A stretch of DNA of 64,000 nt from Capronia americana (lineage: Eukaryota; Ascomycota; Eurotiomycetes; Chaetothyriales; Herpotrichiellaceae). Positions 11,055-21,881 of this stretch are shown one piece after another. Under the pieces are notes generated by a model. The model saw only the letters and a program-made list of their open reading frames with translations. It had not been told where the DNA came from and did not search any database. Within the stretch, counting starts at the first letter, position 1, and each line of letters begins with the position of its first letter. Both the position numbers and the translations under genes were made by a program. Location: the NCBI GenBank assembly GCA_016110215.1, contig JADWQD010000006.1, forward strand, positions 1,674,001 to 1,738,000. The letters run 5' to 3'.

Positions 11055-11981
11055 GGTGGAGTATCTCTGCTGCCTCTTGGTGCAACTTTGGGAACCAAGA
11101 TCGAACATCCGAGACCAGGGCACCTCCACATCATTCGAAAGATCCAGAGGCATCAATCATGGCCCCAATCTTCATGGTGACGTGGGAGAACGCTGGGTTG
11201 GGCCTACTTGGAATCTCATAGTCGCGTCTTGCTGCCAACGAATCATAGCAGTCAACAAGATCGTGCGATATTTCGACCGATGTTCCGCCTGTGACCCAGT
11301 TCGATCCGAACAGGATGGCCAACCAAGAGAGTTCCACCTCCGCAGCGGCGGAATCCAAGCGCGCGATGCGTAATTCCCTGCCAGCCGAAGGCTCACTGGG
11401 TCTCTATAGTCTATTTCCACCTCTCCTTGTCATTTTGGATACACTTCGAGTCGAAATCGATGCCGTCGTCGGTTCTGATGGCAGTGCTAGCCCGAATGTA
11501 CTCAGCATTCTCGCAATCAGGGGCAAATCTCGGTCGTGGAATTGCCGCGATTGCTCGAAGGTGGATGTGCGCGCACATGGCTCTTGGTATGTAATGATCC
11601 ATCTCTAGCTATCCGATGCCGGCCGTGAGAATGGACGGCTAATTGCTGCACGGCTCAGGAGGACGGTCTTGGTCAACACGACGTGTGAGGGTCTGAGCGG
11701 TTTCCAGAGGCGGCGGAACGTGACTAGGTAATATGTCATTGGAGGACGTGTCAGAGAACGGGTTCATATAAGTATATTATGCAGACGGCGGAAGGCCATG
11801 ATCAATGTGTACCGGTTGTTCGCCACACAAGTCCTTCCTTAATAGACGCCTTTATCCATTTTGCTTGACGCAGATCCTCCGCTCAAATTAGGTCGAGAGA
11901 GGCACGAGGGTGTACCTTCAAACCACGCCTACACCCTGGAAGATTGAAGAAAATCCCCGTTGTCGCTTTACCACGGTCACC
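11055..11981. other. Gap between hydrolase 2 and MFS gene, with a possible gene remnant
   Basis: About 0.9 kb has no intact gene. Three GGCGGAA heptamers lie at 11347-11353, 11712-11718 and 11787-11793; the last two are within 270 nt of the MFS start. On the minus strand 11131-11358 encodes a stretch that vaguely recalls the start of a fungal transcription-factor middle-homology region (SWLAILFGS), without a frame that connects to anything. It may be a decayed regulator fragment. Confidence 0.3.
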
Positions 11982-13553
11982 ATGGCGCGAATTATCCCCC
12001 GGCTGACGGCGTATAACTGGGGAGTTGTGCTACTGCTTTCTACTGGACCTATGGCTTGCGGGTACGCCATGTCATGTCTTAGCGGCGCCATAGGGCAACA
12101 CTCGTTCTACTTGACCATGGGATATACTGACGACCCTGATGATCCTGGCTACCAACGGACATCACATTTCCTGAGCGCCGCGGCGGGGATCTTCATTGGC
12201 GGCGCTTCGGTGGGTGCCATCTTAGCTGGCTGGATCGGAGACGCACTGGGTCGAAAGTTGGCTCTGCAACTGAGCAGCTTGATATATATCTTAGGCGGAT
12301 CCCTTCAAAGTGGTGCTCGTGACCCATCCATGTTTCTGGCCGCACGTTTCCTCTCAGGCGTCGGTATGGGTACCTTTCTGGCCATTGTGCCCATGTACCA
12401 AGCTGAGGTCGCGACGCCCGAGTCGCGTGGCTTCATGGTGTCCACCACGGGCGTCATGTTTGCAATTGGGAATGCTCTCGCGGCCTGGATCAATGTGGGC
12501 ACGTACTTCAAGGGTGTGGGTGATCCCACGTCGGAGTTTGCGTGGCGATTTCCGTTGGCGATTCAATTGTTGCCGGCCGTGATCTTGTTGGCAGGATCTC
12601 CCATTCTTCCCGCATCACCACGGTGGCTGATCCAGCGGGACCGACATGAAGAAGCCCTAGCCATCTTACGTCGACTGCATGGACACCTGGGAGACGAGGC
12701 AGGCAACTATGCTATGCGCCAATATAATCAAATGAGCAAGCAGATCGCTTTCGACCGCAGTGTATCGGAGAAGATTGGCCGCTTCCCAATTGTACGGACA
12801 GCGTCGAATCGCAAGCGGGTATTTCTGGCCTTCAACTTGCTCTGGGGCACGCAATTCCTCGGCCTCACTGCGGTGGGGATATACGGAGTTTTGGTGTACG
12901 AGTCGCTGGGCATGACAGGGCCGATGCCGCTGATCCTGCAAGCAATCTGGGTCTCCATCAGCATCCCCGGGAATTTCATCAACGCCATCTTGGTGGATCA
13001 CGTTGGTCGCCGCCCATTGCTCCTCTGTGGAACCTGTGGCATCTTGGTTTGTGTGGTACTCAACGCCATCCTCCAGGGCTTGTACGTCGAGCCCCAATAC
13101 GCGCCAGGATTGAAGGCCTCTGTCTTCGTGACTTTTTTGATGATCTGCTTCTGGTCTACTTGCATTGACTCGACCCAATTTGTGTATATTTCAGAGATTT
13201 TCCCCAGCTACATCCGTGCCCCGGGGCAAGCGATCGGCACATTGGGCCTAACTCTGTCTAACGTCATTCTTCTGGTCGCCGCTCCAATCGCTCTCGCCGC
13301 GATCCACTGGAAGTTCTACCTGGTCAACATATGCTGGACTGTTCTGTTCATCGCCACAATCTACCTCTGCTATCCTGAAAGCACTGGCAAGTCCATTGAA
13401 GATCTCAGCACCTTGTTCGGCGACACAGTCGTCGTCAGCTTCGAAGGGGCTATCCTAGACGGCAAGGCCGAGGCCTGCGAGGATGATCAGGCACCTGGTC
13501 AGGAAATGGAAAAGGAGGCTCCAGTCGTCGAACAGGTGGAGTTGCGATTTTGA
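11982..13553 (+). CDS. MFS transporter, sugar-porter family
   Basis: This is a single exon of 523 residues with about 12 hydrophobic helices. The signatures of the sugar-porter family are visible: G-x-x-x-D-x-x-GRK between helices 2 and 3, PASPRWL after helix 6, and a C-terminal PESTGKSIEDL replacing the usual PETKG box. The start ATG at 11982 (MARIIPRL) gives a normal short cytosolic N-terminus; 24 upstream in-frame codons look like leader. It sits between hydrolase 2 and the enoyl reductase. A hexose-like or sugar-acid-like substrate is typical of the family, but in a cluster the cargo may be the pathway substrate or product. Plasma membrane. Confidence 0.92.
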   Translation: MARIIPRLTAYNWGVVLLLSTGPMACGYAMSCLSGAIGQHSFYLTMGYTDDPDDPGYQRTSHFLSAAAGIFIGGASVGAILAGWIGDALGRKLALQLSSLIYILGGSLQSGARDPSMFLAARFLSGVGMGTFLAIVPMYQAEVATPESRGFMVSTTGVMFAIGNALAAWINVGTYFKGVGDPTSEFAWRFPLAIQLLPAVILLAGSPILPASPRWLIQRDRHEEALAILRRLHGHLGDEAGNYAMRQYNQMSKQIAFDRSVSEKIGRFPIVRTASNRKRVFLAFNLLWGTQFLGLTAVGIYGVLVYESLGMTGPMPLILQAIWVSISIPGNFINAILVDHVGRRPLLLCGTCGILVCVVLNAILQGLYVEPQYAPGLKASVFVTFLMICFWSTCIDSTQFVYISEIFPSYIRAPGQAIGTLGLTLSNVILLVAAPIALAAIHWKFYLVNICWTVLFIATIYLCYPESTGKSIEDLSTLFGDTVVVSFEGAILDGKAEACEDDQAPGQEMEKEAPVVEQVELRF

Positions 13554-14067
13554 ATGAAGAAAGAACCGACTAGCTAGCTCTTCGACCAAGTTTGCAATGT
13601 TGGTGCCACGAGAAAATGTTCAGGCAGTAGTTCATCATACAGGTAGCTGATATTACGCCTATCGTAGCACTACTTTTAGTCTAGTAAGCGATTCTTCATA
13701 TCCCATTTCGCGAAGGATTCTAGAGCTTATCTGGCTGGCTGGAAAAGCTATCTACCTCTTGGGGTATCAGTATATACTGGCAGCCGTTTGTGACCGTGAT
13801 ATCCAATCGATATTATTGAGGGCTCTGTCCTCTTGCAGCCAGTGCGAGGGACAGTGAGGTTTACATAGCTATCCCAGGTATAAAAATGAGTGTACAGAGG
13901 GTATGGTACCTTCCAGCTGAAGTAGATATCCACAATTTCAGTGGAACAAGGATTGATTCAGCTTGACATGGCTTTACAGGTTGCCACTGCTTGTCAGAAA
14001 TTGGGGATCGTGATGTCGAAAGGCCAACACACTCGCTTCCGTATTCATCAATCGAGCAAACACACCT
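13554..14067. other. Convergent gap between MFS and enoyl reductase genes
   Basis: About 0.5 kb holds the two 3' ends. No coding or structural signal was found. Confidence 0.3.
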
Positions 14068-15120
14068 TCAAGAGATAGTGTACACCCATTTATTGCCCGA
14101 AATCTCCCCTTGCCTCATACGTTGGAGGCCTTCGAGCACTCCCTCCAATCCTGATCCCGTCGGATTCACCTTTGGCGTATGGACTTTAAGCTTCCTTTGC
14201 TCGAGGAGAGATCTCGCCAGTTCCCAGAATCTCTTGCCGAACTCGAGGTCTTCTACTTGGGCCGGGACCTCGTGAGGACCCACCTTGATGCTCTCTCCCA
14301 AGACGGTATAGGCAATGGTCATTCTGCTAGAGACATTCTTATTGATGCTGTGGACAAGCTCATCGGGAATCGGCTGTAACAGAGCCAGCTGGCCGCCGGA
14401 CTCTCTTATGGCACCCGCACAGATTCTGACGCTGGGTCCGAGTGAAATGCAGTCCAAGGCGTATTTGAGATCGTTATCCGCAGCTCCCTTGATATCCTCA
14501 ACGACTGTCGGTGAGTTATAGTCGAGGACGATGTCGGCGCCGGTGGCTTTGACGTACTCGAAATTACGTGGCGAACAGGTCGTGATGACAAAAGCCCCCG
14601 AGAGCTTTGCGAGTTGAATAGATAGCGCTCCCGTCGCGGTACTGCCGCCGAAGATCAATATGGGGCAGTCAGCTTTGGCCTTGGAGTCCGGAAGGGGAAG
14701 TCGAAGATTCTGATAAAGCGCCTGACTGGCCGTGGTCAGTCCGATGCCTAGCGTGGCAGCTTCTTCGAAGCTCAGATTGTCCGGGATTTTGATCTGGAGA
14801 TCTCCTTTGACGGTAATGTGTTGACCAAAGGTGCCAGTGTTGTGGTTGGCGGCGTTGGCACCATAGCAGGGACCGGCGACGCGGTCACCCTTTTTAAAAC
14901 CCTTCGTCACAGCTTTCCCCACGGCCTCGACAATACCCGCATAGTCGCAGCCTAGGCGCGCCCCTGGACTGGCCATGAAGTCAATGTGCTTCCAGTCGGT
15001 GGGATTGAGGGCGACGGCACGAGTCGTCACCAGTATGTAGTCATCCTTCAGCTGCGGCACGGGCACTTCTTTGATCTGGGCGTCGCCCTGGGCCATGATT
15101 ACGATGTGGTGATTCGTCAT
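14068..15120 (-). CDS. Zinc-free medium-chain reductase (trans-enoyl reductase/quinone oxidoreductase type)
   Basis: Single exon of 350 residues starting MTNHHIVIMAQG. It has the GroES-like N-terminal fold (LNPTDWKHID, GCDYAGIV) and a Rossmann domain with IFGGSTATG, lacking the zinc ligands of true alcohol dehydrogenases. This pattern is shared by fungal trans-acting enoyl reductases such as LovC and by toxD-like proteins. The open frame extends upstream to 15468, but ATG 15120 gives the normal family length. Its presence is the best hint that a partner polyketide synthase could exist left of the window, but it could equally reduce an enone within a catabolic route. It is divergent from BVMO 2. 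Confidence 0.88.
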   Translation of the reverse strand: MTNHHIVIMAQGDAQIKEVPVPQLKDDYILVTTRAVALNPTDWKHIDFMASPGARLGCDYAGIVEAVGKAVTKGFKKGDRVAGPCYGANAANHNTGTFGQHITVKGDLQIKIPDNLSFEEAATLGIGLTTASQALYQNLRLPLPDSKAKADCPILIFGGSTATGALSIQLAKLSGAFVITTCSPRNFEYVKATGADIVLDYNSPTVVEDIKGAADNDLKYALDCISLGPSVRICAGAIRESGGQLALLQPIPDELVHSINKNVSSRMTIAYTVLGESIKVGPHEVPAQVEDLEFGKRFWELARSLLEQRKLKVHTPKVNPTGSGLEGVLEGLQRMRQGEISGNKWVYTIS

Positions 15121-15627
15121 GATTGTTGAACTGTGAGAGAGTGACTTCTGGACATGGTGAATAGTACTCCTCCCAGATGTCTCTACTCCCAAGAGTCGAT
15201 GTGTCTTGCGTTGCGTTGGTGGGCGTCCTCGCGCATGCTCAGTAAAGCTAACATTCAGCGTCGTGCCGATGATGGCGAGTCCCGCATAACCAGAAACCAT
15301 ATATCGGCATGCTGCTACGGAAAAGGCGATTCCGTCTCCCGATAAGAACCGAACCTTTCCAAGCAACAGTATAGGGATGGGCGGAAACGTCTGAGCCGAC
15401 TCTCTGCTGAACCGGCGTGACCATCCCGAGTCCCGAGAAACGTGCATGTTTCCACCTTTCTGTAACACCCTCAGTATCCACTAGTGTACAATTACATTAA
15501 ACACTGCTCCTCAAGCATCTTCGAAAAGCGTCGCAAGACGTCGAGCCTCCTACCAAGTGCTTACCGATTTGTTCAACCTCACCCTCTCGAGAAAACTAGC
15601 ACTTGGAAGATATCAGAAAGCGTCAGG
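15121..15627. promoter_or_regulatory. Divergent promoter region of enoyl reductase and BVMO 2
   Basis: A 0.5-kb interval between two divergent starts, with one GGCGGAA copy at 15380-15386. No coding signal. Confidence 0.4.
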
Positions 15628-17268
15628 ATGGGCTCGATTGCAGCAATACCTCACTACGATGTCATCGTCGTAGGTGCGGGCTTTGGCGGAATCTACACTC
15701 TGCACACGTTAAGAAGATTCAAATTCAGCTGTCGTTTGTTTGAGCGCGGCAGCGGTCTAGGAGGGGCCTGGCATTGGAACTGCTACCCAGGAGCCCGGGT
15801 GGATTCCAATGTCCCCATCTACCAGTTCACGCCCGACGACACATGGGATGAATGGAACTGGTCGGAGCGATACCCTGGACAAAAGGAACTCAAAGCCTAC
15901 TTCAACCACGTCGATAAAGTCTGGGACATCAGCAAAGATACGTCGTACAACACCGAGGTCCAGGAGGCATCATGGGATGAGGCCAATAAGCATTGGAAGG
16001 TGAAAGTGGTCAGCACGATTGACAATGAGACGACCAACACAGCCACCGCCCGTTTCGTCATCTACTGTACCGGCCTGAACGCCCAGCCATGGATGCCGGA
16101 CTTCAAAGGTCTAGACAAGTTCAAAGGCTTCAAGACCCATACATCCAAGTGGCCTCAGCAAGGTCTGGATGTCAAAGGCAAGACGGTTGGCATCATCGGA
16201 ACGGGAGCTTCTGGTGTGCAGACCATTCAAGAGCTTGGCCCGCAGGTTGAGAAGCTCATCGTTTTCCAACGCACCCCTAACACCGCATTGCCCATGGATC
16301 AAGAGTATTATGACAAGACCAAGAATAACGCGATGAAGGATGGTCTGCATAGCCTCTTTGCCAAAACGCGCACGACATGGTCAGGATTTCTCTACGAGTG
16401 GAAAGATCAACTCACCCGGGACGCCACGCCTGAAGAACGGGAAGCCTTCTATGAACAGCAGTGGAAAAAAGGTGGCTTTGAATTCTGGGTTGGGAACTAC
16501 AAAGACATCGCCATTGACCAGGAGGCCAACGACCACGCCTACGCGTTCTGGCGTCGAAAGGTCCACGAGAGAGTCAAGGACCCCCGAACGGCGGAGCTAC
16601 TGGCCCCGAAGACGCAGATACATCCTTTGGGCACGCGGCGTCCCTGTCTAGAAAGCACCTTTTATGAGGTCTTCAACCAACCCAACGTGGATCTGGTCGA
16701 CGTTCGGACGAACCCAATCGCCGAGGTCACCGAGAAGGGAGTCAAGCTCTCCGACGGCACCGAATACGAGTTTGACATGATGATCCTGGCGACCGGGTTC
16801 GACTCCAACACGGGCTGCATCACGAACATCGATCATCGCGGAATCGACAAGACCACCAACATCAAGGCTCGATGGGCTCAGGGGGTGTGGACCAACCTCG
16901 GAATGGCAAGTTCGGGATATCCCAACGCCTTCTATATCTACGGGCCTCAATCGCCGGCGGCCTTCGTCAACGCCGCGACCTTAGTGGAGGTGCAGGTCGA
17001 GTGGCTCTCGGACATCTTACGCCACATGAGACGCACCGGCTTGACCACCATCGAAGCCACAGAGGAGCAGGAGAAGAAATGGAGAGAGGAAGTCCTGGCG
17101 ATCGGCGACGGCACCCTGTTCCCCAAGGCTGATGGATGGTATTACGGGGCCAATATCCCGGGAAAGAAGCGAGAACCATTGAACTACATGGCCGGCTTGC
17201 CCATCTACAAGGACCGGCTGGAGTTTGCATCACCAGCCCGAGGTTATGGTGGCTTCCATGTAAAATGA
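15628..17268 (+). CDS. Flavin-dependent Baeyer-Villiger monooxygenase 2
   Basis: Single exon of 546 residues, clearly paralogous to BVMO 1 over its whole length. It has GAGFGG (16-21), GGAWHWNCYPGARVDS, the BVMO fingerprint FKGFKTHTSKWP (165-176) and GTGASG (191-196). Shared details include the MGSI start, the NWSE/TWSE repeat of tryptophans and the FWVGNYKD/YWVGNYKD block. A type I BVMO reaction (ketone to ester or lactone) with FAD and NADPH is expected. That both copies keep all catalytic landmarks suggests both work, perhaps on successive ketones. Neighbours are the enoyl reductase (divergent) and the cluster regulator. Confidence 0.95.
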   Translation: MGSIAAIPHYDVIVVGAGFGGIYTLHTLRRFKFSCRLFERGSGLGGAWHWNCYPGARVDSNVPIYQFTPDDTWDEWNWSERYPGQKELKAYFNHVDKVWDISKDTSYNTEVQEASWDEANKHWKVKVVSTIDNETTNTATARFVIYCTGLNAQPWMPDFKGLDKFKGFKTHTSKWPQQGLDVKGKTVGIIGTGASGVQTIQELGPQVEKLIVFQRTPNTALPMDQEYYDKTKNNAMKDGLHSLFAKTRTTWSGFLYEWKDQLTRDATPEEREAFYEQQWKKGGFEFWVGNYKDIAIDQEANDHAYAFWRRKVHERVKDPRTAELLAPKTQIHPLGTRRPCLESTFYEVFNQPNVDLVDVRTNPIAEVTEKGVKLSDGTEYEFDMMILATGFDSNTGCITNIDHRGIDKTTNIKARWAQGVWTNLGMASSGYPNAFYIYGPQSPAAFVNAATLVEVQVEWLSDILRHMRRTGLTTIEATEEQEKKWREEVLAIGDGTLFPKADGWYYGANIPGKKREPLNYMAGLPIYKDRLEFASPARGYGGFHVK

Positions 17269-18155
17269 CCCTGGGCTTAGGGTCACCAAGAATTGCGAAA
17301 GGGGAGAAACGGCGAGTGTTGGCTATGAGTCGCTGTTGTCATAGACGTACAGTTTGGGTGCTTTTCACTTCACTTTTCAGAGGTGCAGTTATTTCCCACG
17401 TTTTCATTGACACCAACTTTGAGGTCATCGTTCTTGACGACGGAGAAAGTGTCAGTTACAGTCAAGCCGATCAAGATAGCGAAGGCCATTAATGGCAGTG
17501 GCAGCCACGGTGGAAGTGTCAACGGCAACCCTAAAATGGACGGACACAGATTGTTCGTGTTCTCTCGTCACTTCCTTGCTCAGCACCCTCCGCTTTTCTG
17601 GAGTGGGAAGGTACAGTAGCTGGTTCGGTACAATACGGCCGGTGACTTTCACCAATAGAAGATTGTTGTCTAGAGATGAGTAGTAATCCATCAGCCAAGA
17701 TCGTTTTGACTCTTGCTTGGTCGGCAGGGACAATACGAGGTTTCATACCTGGGGGGATATCAAAATATGCACAGCAATGAGGGAGGCTGCTTGAGCTTAG
17801 ATCGGAGCGGGGGCAATTGACCGTCGCGTATCATTTTCCGCGCAAGTGTGCTACATCCTTTCAGGTATAGTTTCTTCATGAAAACAAAAGTCAATTCGTT
17901 TCTTAAGCGGGAGCCACCTCCAGCGGACTTCTTTCACCTGGGGCCCAACGAGACGCGTGTGCCATGACGCGGAGTAGAAAGCTCGTTCCCAACATTTCTA
18001 CGTTGTCACCAAATTCAGATTGACCCTTGTCCTTGCCTGGGGCCGGGGCGTTGTTGGAGCAGGCATTTGGTAAGAAACACTGGATTCTAAACGGTAGGAC
18101 ATTGGCGGAACTCGTAGAACAAATGTAATAATGCCATGAAATCTCCACCAGGCTA
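17269..18155. other. Convergent gap between BVMO 2 and regulator
   Basis: Nearly 0.9 kb with 3' ends of two convergent genes. A GGCGGAA copy lies at 18104-18110. No gene is visible; small frames here show no family resemblance. Confidence 0.3.
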
Positions 18156-20954
18156 CTAACAGTACTGCAACGTGTCCGGCAAGGTCCCCGAGCCATCATC
18201 TACCATGTCAAAAAAGAAACCATCTGGCAGCCACGGGGGCAAGAATTCGTTGAGGGGATCCTGGGTTGGATCATCAAAGGAGCTCGAGATGGTGGAAAAG
18301 TCCATGGGCAAGGACGGGTTGGAGGCATGCAGATGAAAGATAGGATCGGTCACAAGCTGCATCGGCTCGAAGTTGGGACCCAAGAAGGCTGTGCCTTGAG
18401 ACAGACCAACCGCGATATTTTGGGCCGGCGACGCAGGCAGCCCATCTCTTGTAGCGGTCGCCTGGGAGGTGGAGGACTGGCCAGGCTCATTCGCATCCTG
18501 GAGAAGGCCTTCTGGGCCGAGCTCTGAGGCCTTGAGAGAGGAATCTACTGGTCCTGATTTGGGTCCTGGACCGTCTTTGTCTCGCCGACGCCGCTTCGAG
18601 GCCGGACCTGATTCTGAGGGTGTTTCGCTGCTCCCTCGCTGTGTGCGGGCACCCAATGGCTGGAAGTCAAACGCATCGGGAGTTTGAGGAGGCGTAAGCA
18701 ACTCGGTGAAGTTGATTCGGAGCTGTTTCATTTCGTGTTTGACAACGCTGCAGATCACCTTGGCCGAGCTGTACACATCGGACATCTCTTCCAGCTGTTC
18801 CATCAGCAGGTAGAGATGTCGGAGCCCGAGATTGCGCGTCTCCGGCGTCCCGCTGGCCTTGGTGATGCACATGAGCGTGAGGCACGTCGTGCCTCCCTGT
18901 TGGAGGGACAAAACATTGGCTTGGCTGGTGCCCCATCTCTGACGGTAGGCGGAAAAGCCTTGGGCCAGTTTCATAGCCGCCTCCATGGTCACGGCCCGAG
19001 CCAGTTGTTGCCATGGACTGATGTTGCCGTGGTCATCATTCCTCCTTCCGAAGACGTGGGACTTGTCCACCTCAATCCCCACCACATGCTCGTAGTGTCC
19101 ATAGGGCCCGTACAGGAGGATGCGGGCGACATGGAACTGTTGGCTGGGGGAGCTATTAGCGAGCTGCCAACAAAGATATTAACATCGGTAAAGACCACTC
19201 ACTGCATCATAAAGAACAAAGGCGGCGCGCTCCTAGCGTTCTCCTCCGTCCATTTGAGCTGGACGGGCAGCGTCGCGTACCAGGATCTCAACTTCTTGTC
19301 CACGACTGTAACCTCGAGTAAACGATCTTCGTCGGCGATGGTCCCTGGAACTAACCTAGGCTGTGCCATTTCCTGGATCTTCAGGCACAGCTCCGCAAGC
19401 TCGAGTAAGGCGTCCGAGATCTGTCCGTGAGTGTCGTGGTCGGAGGACAATGGCTCATTTGCCAGAATTCCCTGGGGTGACGCCGTGGAGTTGGCGTCCT
19501 CGGCGACACGCATGGTCAAACAGGAACTGGAGATATCGCAGAGTTTCATGTTCGCCGGTCTTCCTAGATAGAGAGCCCAGGCCCGGTCGTAGATCATACA
19601 AGACCGGAGCAGTTTCCGGCGAAAGTGGACCTCGACCCCCGTCAGTCCCAATTCCGAACAGTCGAGGGTGAGGCCGAAATCGAAGGCGAGGCGACAGGAG
19701 GTAGCGATGTGCATGGCCGCCAAGTCGTCTCTCCCACGCGCGCATTCGACATCACTCAAGACCAACAGGGCCTGAATAGTGGTCAATCCGTGCAGGCTTT
19801 CCAACTCGCGTTCCAGGATGAACTTGACTTCGCGCTGGAAGACGCTGGAGCCATTGTTCAGAGTAACATGTCGCATTCCCGGTCGATCCTTGTCCGCGAA
19901 TTGATATGCCATGGCGAGGCACACGAGATGGAGAAGGCCGGAGTAGTAGGTGGAAGCTCCACTGGCCTGGTCACGACAAAATGCTTCCTGATCGACGATG
20001 CCCAGGATATTGTTGTATCGACTCCAGAAGAGGTCCATCAGATAGGAGTCCACATCGGTGGGGATGTCGTTCAGGATACGGTAGGTCCATTTGTCTACAT
20101 TCTGCGACTCCAGGGTCATGTTGTCTCTGACATAGTTCTTAAAGCAGGTGGATGGGCTGAAATAGTGTATGCGTCCCCTCTCCTTGTCGTATAGTAGCCG
20201 ATCGGGTCCATAGATCATCGTCCACACCGTACTTTTCTTGCTGCGATCCAGTTGGGGCTCGGAGGCGCTTCGCTGACGAGTCGCATTATGGCCTCGAGGG
20301 AAATCCTGACTGGCTGGCCGGCGCTGGAGCCCTCCTTCTGGCCGTTCAACCACCGTCGCCGAGGTCGTGATGGAGGCAGATGAGCCACGGACGCCATTGT
20401 GCTCGGTATTCAAGTCCCAAAGAGGGCCAGTGCCAGCATGACTGGGACGACGAGGATCAACTTGTGCGGTAGTGGGTCGCCGATTGACGGGGGACGGCTG
20501 GGTTTCGGACTGCGTCCTTTGTTCAGCTTGGTGTCTTCGAGGGTTCTGCACGCCGGCGCGGTCAAGTTGGGGGGGTTCCTCGCCAAACTCTCGCAGTCGT
20601 TGCTCCAGCGAATCGATGTTTTCTAGCAACGAGCTCAGGTACCCCTTGGTGCTGGGCCTTCGTGTGTTGTTAGATGTCTGTTGCCGGTACATCCGCACTT
20701 CGGCGCTCATAGAGCCAACAGTAACACATACCTCTTGGGTTCATCGGGCACTTGAAAGATACACTCCTGGCTCTTGTTTCGACAATATTTACAGGAAGTC
20801 TCGCCTGGATCCCTGATACACTGTGCCATTGTGCTTCTCAGTGGGAACCTCAACAGCAGGAAAGCACTGGGCAACACACCTTGGTTCGGCGGGCTCGACA
20901 AGCAGAACAGGCAGTTGTGGCCCGAGACTGGGCACCTACGCGTCGGGCAGACAT
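18156..20954 (-). CDS. Zn2Cys6 transcription factor, likely cluster regulator
   Basis: Exons on the minus strand are 20954..20880, 20820..20732, 20657..19203 and 19143..18156, giving 868 residues. The binuclear cluster is split by the first intron and reads C16-x2-C19-x6-C26-x8-C35-x2-C38-x6-C45. A short leucine-rich coiled segment (LLENIDSLEQRL) follows as dimeriser, then a serine/proline linker and the fungal-specific middle-homology domain (about 230-560). A basic run SKRRRRDK and an acidic, hydrophobic C-terminus may be a nuclear signal and an activation region. The third intron acceptor was chosen to restore the conserved FHVARILL helix. It is divergent from the SnoaL-like gene and inside the cluster, so pathway-specific control is the simplest inference. 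Confidence 0.9.
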
Positions 20955-21881
20955 CACCTATCTACTACAAGGGAGTGCCAGACAAGACAAATGGCATATG
21001 GTGGAAAAGATGCAAGAAAAATGTGTTCTGGAGGGTGGAAAGAAAGTCACTGTCACGGACGAGGTCGCCCATGCATGCCGATGGAGCAACAAAACTCTAG
21101 AGCTCTTGAAAGAAACGGGGATGCGGGGTACCGCATGGAGAAGCAAGCTGCATGTCTGGGGTACCTCGTATGACTGCTAGGGTGGGCGTGGTGGGCTCAG
21201 TAGCCTTGGTGGAGGGGAGGGTGGCAGCGGCCAATCAACAAACGCACGTTGTCATGGAGTACGAGTACTCATACTTCAATATCAATCGGACCTTAAAACA
21301 AAGGGCCAATTCCGCCGCCGCCTCCACAATCACGCATCTTCAGCCTCCCGGGGCAAAACAGGCTCTGGGTTAGGGTCTAAAGGTAACCACCATGCCCAGA
21401 AGCATAGAGAGCGTGCAACATCTGTGCAGAGGTCTACGTTGCAAACGAGGTGAACAGCTTGAAGATCCGGGTTTCGTTGGCTGCCATTATTATACGACTA
21501 TCATCAAGAACCAGAGTGATGGTCCTTGCGGAATCTTCCAAGGCGATAGTACTATGTCCGAGTTGCGAGTCGACTGCGCAGGGGGTCCACTAATCGTACC
21601 GCCACTAGGTATCTAACCAACTAGGGTAATCGCTAGCCAGGCGGAAAATGCGGAAAGCGGCCACTTCGGGGACATCGGTAACCGCTTTGTCGGCTACCAA
21701 TAGCCTGAACCTGAGCGACCGTGGACGCTATTATCGCCTGTGAGCCTAGTTAGTCGACCTGAACATCAATAGACTCGCGACAATGTCCCCTGAACACCCA
21801 CACAATAGACTCACCAGGACACTCTCACCATCGTCGAGTTGCTCGAGTGAGTCATACAATTGATACTTGATCGTTACCAAA
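20955..21881. promoter_or_regulatory. Divergent promoter region of regulator and SnoaL-like gene
   Basis: Over 0.9 kb between two divergent starts. It contains a CCAAT box (21231-21235), GGCGGAA on the minus strand at 21310-21316 within a GGCGGCGGCGGAATT run, and another copy on the plus strand at 21640-21646. Repeats of one motif at the regulator's own promoter would fit autoregulation. Confidence 0.4.
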
